Part shown: one piece after another, positions 25,388 to 32,466 of the stretch
Layout of the letters: every line of letters starts with the position of its first letter
Position numbering within the stretch: position 1 is the stretch's first letter
Source of the DNA: CBDCFV01 sp963664625
GTDB taxonomy: Bacteria; Chloroflexota; Dehalococcoidia; Lucifugimonadales; UBA3495
Length of the DNA stretch: 64,000 nt
Assembly: GCA_963664625.1 (NCBI GenBank)
Contig: OY761541.1
Span: forward strand, 1,612,001 to 1,676,000
Direction: 5' to 3'
The notes under the pieces: model-generated
What the model saw: only the letters and a program-made list of their open reading frames with translations
Told to the model about the DNA's origin: nothing
Database searches by the model: none
Made by a program: the position numbers and the translations under genes

Positions 25388-26278
25388 GTGGTAATTCAAC
25401 AACTGGCTCTCGAAGATGTTGAAAACCTAGCGACGAGGGTTCGACCAGTTGTGAATGTCGCTAAGGTGAGTCAACTGAGTCCATTACGGTACCCAGGTGG
25501 TAAAACTTGGCTGGTACCCGAGATCAGAGATTGGCTTAGGCGACTAGAGCAGAAACCAAGATTATTTGTGGAGCCATTTGCGGGAGGTGGGATAGCTTCG
25601 CTTACAGCGGTGGCTTATGACCACACCGATCACGCTGTCATGGCAGAGTTGGACAAAAGCGTAGCAGCATTGTGGCGTTGTGTCCTTGACGATGCGGACT
25701 GGCTCATACAGAGAATCCTCGAGTTTGACCCGGACCGCGATCAAATAATTTCGGCGCTTGAAAGCAGATGCACAAGTTCAAGGGAAATTGCTTTTCAGAC
25801 TTTGGTACGCAACAGGACTCAGCGGGGAGGCATTTTGGCCAATGGGGCCGGATTGATGAAGAACGGGGAAAACGGCAAGGGTGTTGCATCCCGTTGGTAC
25901 CCAAAAACGTTGGCAGACAGAATTGCCCGAATTCAACAATATCGCGATCGAATCAAATTCGTCGAAGGTGACGGATTCGATCTTATCCAAAGGTACAAGT
26001 ATGACCATGATGTCGTATTCTTCATAGACCCTCCTTACACGGCTTCCACAAAACGTGCTGGCAGACGCCTTTATACACACAACGTCATTGACCACGATGC
26101 TCTCTTTGATGCCATGGCTGCCATACATGGGAAGTTCTTGACGACCTACGATGCCGACCCTCGGATAGAAGCAATGGCAACGGCAAGAGGATTCACTGTA
26201 GAACGGGTAGCAATGAAGAACACTCACCACAACCAAATGGTTGAGTTCTTAATTACACATTCGGCAAACCAAGCATAG
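25388..26278 (+). CDS. D12-class DNA adenine methyltransferase (Dam-like)
   Basis: 296 aa. Motif I is FVEPFAGGG, the N-terminal PLRYPGGKTW is the D12-class SAM-binding segment, and motif IV is DPPYTAS. The enzyme methylates N6 of adenine in a specific DNA site. GTG at 25388 follows AGGGA. It is followed 8 nt later by a NotI-like nuclease gene, so it is the protective methylase of a restriction-modification system. The region is visibly richer in A+T than its flanks, consistent with transfer. Confidence 0.93.
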   Translation: MVIQQLALEDVENLATRVRPVVNVAKVSQLSPLRYPGGKTWLVPEIRDWLRRLEQKPRLFVEPFAGGGIASLTAVAYDHTDHAVMAELDKSVAALWRCVLDDADWLIQRILEFDPDRDQIISALESRCTSSREIAFQTLVRNRTQRGGILANGAGLMKNGENGKGVASRWYPKTLADRIARIQQYRDRIKFVEGDGFDLIQRYKYDHDVVFFIDPPYTASTKRAGRRLYTHNVIDHDALFDAMAAIHGKFLTTYDADPRIEAMATARGFTVERVAMKNTHHNQMVEFLITHSANQA

Positions 26279-26286
26279 CCTTTGTC

Positions 26287-27153
26287 ATGACGCAACAGCG
26301 TTTCGGGATCGGAGAGTCTTTTGGTCGCTCTGCCGACGCAATACCAATAGCAGAGTTGCGCGTTTTGGTTTCACAACAACACCGGTCTCAGCCTTGCCCT
26401 TTCCGAAGAAACCAACGGGCATGTATAAAGAGAGGTGGCGTATGTTCCCTCCGTTTATACTCGAACACGGACTCTGGCGCACGCCGAGTGGAGGGTACGA
26501 GTGGCCAACTCCGAATAACCTGCCCCTACCGGTTTCACCAGGATGATGAGATATTTCGCTGGGTTTCAGAGACCCTGTTAGATACTTCTGACCACGTTCT
26601 GGTAGGAGAAGTGGGGTTCCTCCAGTCGGAAACCGGAGGAGATGTCGGACGGATCGACATGGTGTTGGCTTCTCAGTCAGGATCATCGACCCTCGACTGG
26701 TGCGCCTTGGAAATACAAGCAGTCTACTTCTCTGGGGACGAAATGGGGAGGGAATTTACGGCGATAGCACACCATGAGGGAGATGGCCTACCCTTCCCGG
26801 CTGGAAGGCGGAGACCGGACTATCGCAGCAGTGGACCAAAGCGGTTGATGCCGCAATTGCAGACCAAGGTACCAACTATCCGAAGATGGGGAAAGAAGAT
26901 GGCCGTAGTGGTTGATCGCCCATTCTTCGATGCCATCGGCGACATGCCCGAAATTCCTCACATCTCCAATGGCGACATAGTTTGGTTCGTCGTTAGGTTT
27001 GAGGAGGATACCCAAACCAAGTCTCACAGGATTGTGCGCGACGGAGTGCACGTAACAACCTTGGAACGGGCTACCGAGGGATTGACTGGCGGAAACCCGG
27101 TCTCTAAAGAAGAGTTCGAAAGCAGAATCCGGGCCAAATTCCCGATGCAATAG
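26287..27153 (+). CDS. NotI-family restriction endonuclease
   Basis: 288 aa. The N-terminal RFGIGESFGRS and four cysteines C37, C46, C53 and C79 (CPFRR, ACIKRG, VCSLRLY, ITCPYRF) fit the NotI iron-binding Cys4 site. The catalytic core is GRID124 plus LE142-I-Q144, the D...ExQ form of PD-(D/E)xK found in NotI. Segment VGEVGFL...WCALEIQAVYFSG is strongly NotI-like. It cleaves DNA at the site protected by the partner methylase. That partner is an adenine methylase, so the target should contain adenine, unlike the GCGGCCGC of NotI. Confidence 0.85.
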   Translation: MTQQRFGIGESFGRSADAIPIAELRVLVSQQHRSQPCPFRRNQRACIKRGGVCSLRLYSNTDSGARRVEGTSGQLRITCPYRFHQDDEIFRWVSETLLDTSDHVLVGEVGFLQSETGGDVGRIDMVLASQSGSSTLDWCALEIQAVYFSGDEMGREFTAIAHHEGDGLPFPAGRRRPDYRSSGPKRLMPQLQTKVPTIRRWGKKMAVVVDRPFFDAIGDMPEIPHISNGDIVWFVVRFEEDTQTKSHRIVRDGVHVTTLERATEGLTGGNPVSKEEFESRIRAKFPMQ

Positions 27154-27189
27154 GGACACTACCGATTTAACACATAGGGAGGTAAACAC

Positions 27190-27498
27190 ATGGTCTCACA
27201 ACTGCGGATTTACACGATTAACCGGGGAATGATGGACTCTTGGCTCAAGCTGTTCGAGGAACAGATACGGCCCATCCACGACAGCATCGGCGTCCCCGTG
27301 GTTGCCAGTTGGGTCAACGCCGACCGCACCGAGTTCATCTGGGTGCGCCGGTTCAACAGCGCCGACGAAATCGCCGCCAAGGAAGCCGAATACTTCGCCT
27401 CCCCCGGACGCACAGCCCTGGGCGACATCCCCACCAGCCACATCGCCAAGATGGAAGTGCGCGTAATCGAGGAGGCCGCCGTCCCGGCGACCGCTTAG
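27190..27498 (+). CDS. NIPSNAP-family protein
   Basis: 102 aa, the full length of a single NIPSNAP domain, with the typical start LRIYTINRGMMDSWLKLFEE and the WVRRFNSADE segment. These are dimeric ferredoxin-like fold proteins of unclear function, often near oxidoreductases. GGAGG lies before the ATG. Its GC-rich codon use matches the wider chromosome more than the two restriction systems beside it. Confidence 0.82.
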   Translation: MVSQLRIYTINRGMMDSWLKLFEEQIRPIHDSIGVPVVASWVNADRTEFIWVRRFNSADEIAAKEAEYFASPGRTALGDIPTSHIAKMEVRVIEEAAVPATA

Positions 27499-27571
27499 CA
27501 ACTCAATGCTGGGGCGTGATTGTCCAGCCCCAGACGTCAGGTTTACGTCGATATGGAGTCGGCTTCGAATC

Positions 27572-28186
27572 ATGCCGATAGTGAGAAACGTTGTCGACCC
27601 TGAGGGTTTCAACTATGGTCGAGAGTTCCCTTACCAGCTAAGGATCGACGATTTCAGGCTGGCGCTGGCCGACGTTTACGACTTCTTCTTCGACGTAAAC
27701 GAGAATCTGGCCGCCAAGGGGCTGCGCCGCTTGGATGACATGTTGCGCCCGGCGATCATGTCGGGCGTGTTATCGGATATGCTTACATCCAGCCTGGCCA
27801 CCCATTCAAGAACGCTGGTGGAGAACCGGTATTTCAACGGCCACCCGGACCTCATAGTCCAGGGTGTGTATCCGGACAACTCCGTCCAAGCAGGGGAGCA
27901 GGGAGTTGAAATCAAGACCACCCGCAACCGCGGAGGAGCCGTGGACACACATGGCGCGCGGGACCAGTGGATGTGCGTATTCGTCTACGAGGTCGACACG
28001 ACCACCGAACCGGCAGCGGACCGACGCCCGATGACTTTTACCGAGGTGTACCTCGGGCAAGTGACTCTGGATGACTTTCGGCGGAATCCACGCGGCGAAC
28101 TGGGCACCAGGACGGCTACGCTGCACCGGGACGGAATCAGGAAATTGCGGGAGAACTGGGTGTACCGGTCTAATCTACCTCGTTGA
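27572..28186 (+). CDS. PD-(D/E)xK restriction endonuclease
   Basis: 204 aa from the ATG at 27572; an in-frame ATG at 27506 would add 22 residues. A nuclease core is seen as GHPDLIVQG followed by GVEIKTTRNRGG, giving D93, E113 and K115 (PD...ExK), with a downstream GARDQWMCVFVYEV strand. The N-terminal half is helical and likely binds DNA. The 3' end overlaps the convergent DNA methylase gene by 17 nt, so the two form a convergent R-M pair. I do not recognise the specificity. Confidence 0.75.
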   Translation: MPIVRNVVDPEGFNYGREFPYQLRIDDFRLALADVYDFFFDVNENLAAKGLRRLDDMLRPAIMSGVLSDMLTSSLATHSRTLVENRYFNGHPDLIVQGVYPDNSVQAGEQGVEIKTTRNRGGAVDTHGARDQWMCVFVYEVDTTTEPAADRRPMTFTEVYLGQVTLDDFRRNPRGELGTRTATLHRDGIRKLRENWVYRSNLPR

Positions 28187-29315
28187 CGCCGTAGGCAGTC
28201 AACTTCGGAATAGCGTCTTGGCCAATCAGGAAATAGTCTCGGTCCTTCTCAATGCCGATGCTGCTGTAGGAAAGGGCATTGCTGGCGGCAAGGGTGGAAC
28301 CCGCTCCGGCGAACGGGTCAAGAATTATACCTTCACCCAGCGGAAGCACCGCTCGCACCAATTGCCGCAGAAATGCTTGGGGCTTGAGACTCGGATGCGG
28401 GGCCAATTCCCTCTCCGCCGACCTTGTAGGGGCGGAGCGTATCACGTCTCCGAAGGGCTTGTCCGGCTGAGGACGCCTGAACCCACCCGTGCCCCACTTC
28501 CTCAAATTGTCCTGCACGCGCCCTTCGAGTGGTTTCCGAAAGACCAACCACGGTTCCCACATCGACCTGGGTATCACGCTCACCTCACTGAATTCGTCGT
28601 GAGCGCCCTTTGGCCGGTCGCCCCCTCTCATGGTCATGGTCAGCCGGATGATTTCACCTCGCCGCTCAAGCCCCGCTTGTGAAAGGGCCATCGCCACGAT
28701 GTGGGAAACCAAGGGATTAGAAGCCACTACTACGTTGGCGCCGGGCACGAGGACTGGCATCAGCACCCCGGCCCATACGGAGAAAAAATCACCGATCTCG
28801 GCGAGTTGCTGCTTGTCCAGCGTGGTAAACCTGGGCAACGGAGAACGGGTGTTGCCGTCGAAAGAAGGCGGGATTCGCCAGACACCCCCTTTGCCGGCCC
28901 TCAGCTTCGCCTGTTGCTCCTCGGTATACTCATGAAGGCCATACGGCGGGTCCGTAACTACGGCGTGGATTGAGCACGCTGGTTGCCGGTCGATCCAAGT
29001 GAAGCAGTCGTCGTGATAAAGGACCGACTTTTGAAACGAAAAGGCGATCCCCAAGTCACGCATCTCTTGGAAGTATTTTTGCCTTGGCCCCTGAAAGTCC
29101 TTTCTTACGCGATATACGCCCCGGCTTTCTCTTACAAAAACGCCCGGGGTATTCAGGCGCAGATAAGACCTTATCGATGAGGTTGGCGCATCGCCGATTT
29201 CTCTCTTGACGCGCTCAGCGATTTCGGAGGTTGAAAGAGGAGTAGATGCTTCGGACAGAACCTTGAAGATTGCGTCCCGCACCCGGCCTGGAGCATTGCG
29301 ATTTGTCGCTTCCAT
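28170..29315 (-). CDS. Beta-class DNA methyltransferase with N-terminal winged helix
   Basis: 381 aa from the ATG at 29315. Motif IV TDPPYG comes before motif I LDPFAGAGST (C-terminal), the order of beta-class N6-A/N4-C methylases. An N-terminal winged-helix-like region precedes it (APGRVRDAIFKVL...TSEIAERVKR, about residues 8-60). The ATG is preferred over an upstream TTG at 29405 because a -10 lies exactly 6 nt before it. It is the partner of the convergent PD-(D/E)xK nuclease. The winged helix may sense its own promoter. Confidence 0.87.
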   Translation of the reverse strand: MEATNRNAPGRVRDAIFKVLSEASTPLSTSEIAERVKREIGDAPTSSIRSYLRLNTPGVFVRESRGVYRVRKDFQGPRQKYFQEMRDLGIAFSFQKSVLYHDDCFTWIDRQPACSIHAVVTDPPYGLHEYTEEQQAKLRAGKGGVWRIPPSFDGNTRSPLPRFTTLDKQQLAEIGDFFSVWAGVLMPVLVPGANVVVASNPLVSHIVAMALSQAGLERRGEIIRLTMTMRGGDRPKGAHDEFSEVSVIPRSMWEPWLVFRKPLEGRVQDNLRKWGTGGFRRPQPDKPFGDVIRSAPTRSAERELAPHPSLKPQAFLRQLVRAVLPLGEGIILDPFAGAGSTLAASNALSYSSIGIEKDRDYFLIGQDAIPKLTAYGVNEVD

Positions 29316-29351
29316 AAGACCAGTATATGACGTCAAGACGTCTATATTCAA
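29316..29351 (-). promoter_or_regulatory. Methylase promoter with twin GACGTC operator
   Basis: On the minus strand: -35 TTGAAT (29346-29351), 18-nt spacer, -10 TATACT (29322-29327), then 6 nt to the ATG at 29315, so the mRNA should be leaderless. The spacer holds two GACGTC palindromes (29329-29334 and 29337-29342) separated by 2 bp. GACGTC is the AatII sequence. Methylation there, or binding by the methylase's winged helix, could autoregulate transcription. Confidence 0.6.
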
Positions 29352-29377
29352 GCCTTTCGGGATGTAAACTCGCTCTA

Positions 29378-29959
29378 CTACGGCCTGAATGTCAGATTTT
29401 GCCAAGCACTGGGTTCCGGTGAATCAACGGAGGTTACCATCGTCTCCAAAATCAACTGGCAAAGTTTCATGCGAGGATACAACCGGTATACGAAGGGACC
29501 ATTGTTCACTATCTCTAGAGTCAACTGACCGGACCATCCCGGTTTCACCGATGGGGCCGTCTGATGTACGGCAAGGCCAAGCCTCGCATACGTACTTCTC
29601 CCTTCTATCCGAGCGGCGATGTTGTTGGGTAGATTGAAGGTCTCGAGAGTTTCTGCCAGCAATAGCGAACGCGGTTGAATTTCGATGCCTTGCCCATCTG
29701 TAAGGGTCTGGTTACTTTCACGTCGGAGATGGGTGATGAATTCGACTACCCTTCGTTCATCCCGTAGGTCAACCGTCTGTGAGAATATAGTCCTGATGTC
29801 TTCGGGCAGTCCGGAAGCGTCATACGGATATGCCGAGAAATTATAGCCAAGGCGCAGGTCAATAGCTGACCCCTTTAGCTGTTCCCTGTCTAAAGGTGGG
29901 TTGAAGGTCAACTCACCACTGTCGATAAGGCGCGTGATTTCTCGGTCGGAGAGGATCAT
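29378..29959 (-). CDS. dCTP deaminase-like protein
   Basis: About 193 aa from the ATG at 29959. GSAIDLRLG, then RSTYARLGLAVHQTAPSVKP and LTLEIVNNGP, match dCTP deaminase/dUTPase-fold enzymes; the Glu of TLEIVNN is the expected catalytic residue. It would deaminate dCTP to dUTP. It begins 6 nt after the preceding gene's stop and ends 63 nt before the methylase. Housekeeping dUTP supply and nucleotide-depletion phage defence are both possible; the restriction neighbours favour the latter. Confidence 0.78.
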   Translation of the reverse strand: MILSDREITRLIDSGELTFNPPLDREQLKGSAIDLRLGYNFSAYPYDASGLPEDIRTIFSQTVDLRDERRVVEFITHLRRESNQTLTDGQGIEIQPRSLLLAETLETFNLPNNIAARIEGRSTYARLGLAVHQTAPSVKPGWSGQLTLEIVNNGPFVYRLYPRMKLCQLILETMVTSVDSPEPSAWQNLTFRP

Positions 29960-29964
29960 CCAGA

Positions 29965-30261
29965 TCAACTGCCGTTTGTTCTTTGTATGTCCTCAGCCCT
30001 GACTTGCACCCTGGAACCCAACGACAATGATTCTCCCGGCAACTCGACCAAGTAATTGTTGTCTTCCACGTCAGCAATGATGAAGGCTGGCATCCTATTT
30101 CCAGGTTGGTCTATCCGCTCTTCTTTCACCGTTGCCACGTACTTCTGGCCGCGGGCCTCGAATTCGGCGTGTAGTTCTCCTGAAAGTTCGTCTTTGCCTA
30201 TGATGTTGACGTGGAAGAAGACAAGCTCGAAATTATCTCGCCATTCTATGAATGTTTCCAT
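29965..30261 (-). CDS. Hypothetical small protein upstream of dCTP deaminase
   Basis: 98 aa, all-beta in appearance with alternating polar and hydrophobic residues, ending SRVQVRAEDIQRTNGS. GGGAGA precedes the ATG at 30261. It is co-transcribed with the dCTP-deaminase-like gene (6 nt between stop and ATG). I do not recognise it. As first gene of this module it may be a sensor or inhibitor, but that is context only. Confidence 0.6.
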   Translation of the reverse strand: METFIEWRDNFELVFFHVNIIGKDELSGELHAEFEARGQKYVATVKEERIDQPGNRMPAFIIADVEDNNYLVELPGESLSLGSRVQVRAEDIQRTNGS

Positions 30262-30424
30262 TGCTTCTCCCTTCTCGAATTAGACCCGCGATTTGCTTCG
30301 CGGAAGCAAGTGTTGAGGACAAGAAACATCAAGTCGTAACCGACGCCAATATCAACTTCCTTACGGTAACGTCTACTTAGGCGGCGGACAACCATGAGGC
30401 GTCAGGGGAGTGGCTGTTAATCCC

Positions 30425-30862
30425 CTACAACCCCTTCCGCATCTCAATATGCGGAATCCCCACCTCCAGGAACACCTCCCCATGCTCCGCGTAGCCGTGC
30501 GAAGCGTAGAAACTCTTGACGTATTCCTGGGCGTGTAGGAGGGCATGGCGCAGGCCGCGGGAGCGGGCTTCCTGTTCAAGAAAGGTCAGGATACGCCCGC
30601 CGACGCCGTGCCTGCGCCATTTCAGGTCCACCGCCATGCGGCCGATGATGGCGGTGGACTCGTCCTGCACAATCAGCCTGCCGGTGCCGATAACTTTGTC
30701 CTGGGATATGGCGATGGCGTGGGTGGCTGTGGCGTCGGCCTCGTCCAGTTCCTCTTCCGGCGGGACCGATTGCTCGGATACGAACACCCGGAACCGGACG
30801 CCGATGGCCCCTTCCAGTTCCTGCTCGGTCTCCACCAGTTTGACGACAACTTCGTCAGACAT
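30425..30862 (-). CDS. GNAT-family N-acetyltransferase, ElaA-like
   Basis: 145 aa. The central GTGRLIVQD strand and IGRMAVDLKWRRHGVGGRIL contain the acetyl-CoA pyrophosphate loop (R-x-x-G-x-G). FYASHGYAEHGEVFLEVGIPHIEM is the ElaA-like C-terminal signature. Acetyl-CoA-dependent transferase; acceptor unknown. It is 14 nt downstream of the alcohol dehydrogenase stop. Confidence 0.88.
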   Translation of the reverse strand: MSDEVVVKLVETEQELEGAIGVRFRVFVSEQSVPPEEELDEADATATHAIAISQDKVIGTGRLIVQDESTAIIGRMAVDLKWRRHGVGGRILTFLEQEARSRGLRHALLHAQEYVKSFYASHGYAEHGEVFLEVGIPHIEMRKGL

Positions 30863-30876
30863 AGTAAGTCGGACGA

Positions 30877-31965
30877 CTAGAAGACTATGGCGCCGCGGCC
30901 CACTTCGCCCTTGTCCATGTCGTCGTAGGCCTCGTTGATCTGCTCCAGGCTGTAGTGACGCACCACCAAGTCGTCCAGGTTCAATTTGCCCGACAGGTAC
31001 AGGTCAACCATGGTGGGCATATCGGTGCGCGCCCCGGAGCCGTAGTAGCAGCCTCTTACCGTCTTTTCCATCCGCACCAGGTCCACCAGGTTCACCGCCG
31101 CCTCGGCGCCGGTGGGGGCAATACCCACCATGGTCGCCGTGCCGCTCTTGGCGCACATGTCGAAGGCGGCCTTGGCCGTTTCGGGAGACCCTAGGACTTC
31201 AAAGGTGTAGTCCGCGCCCAGTCCCCCGGTAATCTCCTTGACTTGAGCCACCGGGTCCTGGTCGCGGGCGTTGATGGTATGGGTCGCGCCGAACTGCATG
31301 GCGAACTCAAGCTGGCTCTCGCTGATGTCTATGGCGATTATCTTGCTGGCGTTCACCAGCCGGGCGCCCATGATGACATTGACCCCCACACCGCCGCAGC
31401 CGACCACCGCCACCGTGCTTCCCGCCGCCACCTTGGCATTGAATATAACCGCGCCCACCCCGGTCATGACACAACAACCGATCATCGCGGCCTTGTCCAT
31501 TGGAATAGGCGATGCCACCGGCACCACTCCGGTCTCCGGCACTACGGCATGTTCGGCGAAGCAGGCCACCTTGCCCATGTGATGGATGCGCTGGTCGCCC
31601 TTGTGCAGCCTGGTGGTGCCATCGTACATGAAGGGGCCGCTCATCATGTGGTTGTCGCACAGGTGGGACCGCCCGTCCAAACACGTCTTGCAACGACCGC
31701 AGGCCGGTACAAAGGAGAATATGACCTGCTGTCCGGGGCTGACCGACGTCACTCCCGGCCCTACCCGCTCGACGGTGCCGGCGCCCTCGTGCCCCAGCAC
31801 TGCGGGCAAGGCAATGTTCGCGTCCCCGTGCATGAAGTGACGGTCGCTTCGGCATATACCCGCTGCGCCGACCTTCACCAGCACCTCGCCGGCCTTGGGG
31901 TCATCCAACTCAACGTCGTCGATGACCATCGGCTTCTGGATCTCGTAACAAACGGCGGCTTTCAC
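30877..31965 (-). CDS. Zinc-dependent alcohol dehydrogenase (MDR family)
   Basis: 362 aa from the GTG at 31965 (AGGAG 8 nt upstream). The catalytic zinc site is in GICRSDRHFMHG and GHEGAG. The structural zinc site is the four-cysteine lobe CGRCKTCLDGRSHLC. The Rossmann motif is VVGCGGVGVNV. It oxidises alcohols or reduces aldehydes with NAD(P), substrate unknown. The lobe and ITGGLGADYTFE suggest class III-like or aryl-alcohol dehydrogenases. Confidence 0.92.
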   Translation of the reverse strand: MKAAVCYEIQKPMVIDDVELDDPKAGEVLVKVGAAGICRSDRHFMHGDANIALPAVLGHEGAGTVERVGPGVTSVSPGQQVIFSFVPACGRCKTCLDGRSHLCDNHMMSGPFMYDGTTRLHKGDQRIHHMGKVACFAEHAVVPETGVVPVASPIPMDKAAMIGCCVMTGVGAVIFNAKVAAGSTVAVVGCGGVGVNVIMGARLVNASKIIAIDISESQLEFAMQFGATHTINARDQDPVAQVKEITGGLGADYTFEVLGSPETAKAAFDMCAKSGTATMVGIAPTGAEAAVNLVDLVRMEKTVRGCYYGSGARTDMPTMVDLYLSGKLNLDDLVVRHYSLEQINEAYDDMDKGEVGRGAIVF

Positions 31966-32059
31966 TCTTAAGACTCCTAATGCTTTATTAAAGTCGGCTC
32001 TTATAATCCATTGCACCCAAGTATCGTGTCAAATGTCGCCTGCCCATCGACTAACTTTG

Positions 32060-32416
32060 TCATTGCTCCAGAATCCCCTGGACTCGTCGAACGAAATTGA
32101 ACACTGTTTCCCGGTCATCCTCGATTTCATAGTCCTGCATGAATGCGTGGTAGAAGTTGGCGTGGAACTTTTCAGCCACACCGAACTCACTTATCAGGAA
32201 CTGGTTCCCCTGTTCTTCAGCCAGCCGGCGTACCGCATCCTTCAACACGCGATGGTCGCCGAAAGGCCAGCCACGCTCTTGGGCTGCCGCCATCATCACA
32301 TGCGCTGCTGCGCCCCATAGCTTTTCCGAGGCTTGGAGAACATCACCGGCGTCGAATTCGATATCCGCCGCCGCAAGAAATTGTTGCGCGGTTTGAACAT
32401 GTTCTTGAGTCTGCAT
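32060..32416 (-). CDS. PaREP1/HEPN-like protein, shortest paralogue
   Basis: 118 aa. It contains VLQASEKLWGAAAHVMMAA and QERGWPFGDHRVL, then AEKFHANFYHAFM, the family's HxNFYE-type motif. Unlike the 10141 and 48829 paralogues it has Lys rather than Arg before the histidine, so the HEPN R-x4-6-H is absent. The ATG lies just after a 13-bp tandem repeat. Function unknown. Confidence 0.7.
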   Translation of the reverse strand: MQTQEHVQTAQQFLAAADIEFDAGDVLQASEKLWGAAAHVMMAAAQERGWPFGDHRVLKDAVRRLAEEQGNQFLISEFGVAEKFHANFYHAFMQDYEIEDDRETVFNFVRRVQGILEQ

Positions 32417-32422
32417 CAGAGC

Positions 32423-32448
32423 GTCAATCTATCGGGTCAATCTATCGG
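32423..32448. repeat. 13-bp perfect tandem duplication
   Basis: GTCAATCTATCGG occurs twice in tandem (32423-32435 and 32436-32448), 7-32 nt upstream of the PaREP1-like ATG on the minus strand. It could be a regulator half-site pair or a recent slippage duplication. Confidence 0.6.
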
Positions 32449-32466
32449 ATGGTGTAGGGTAGGCCC

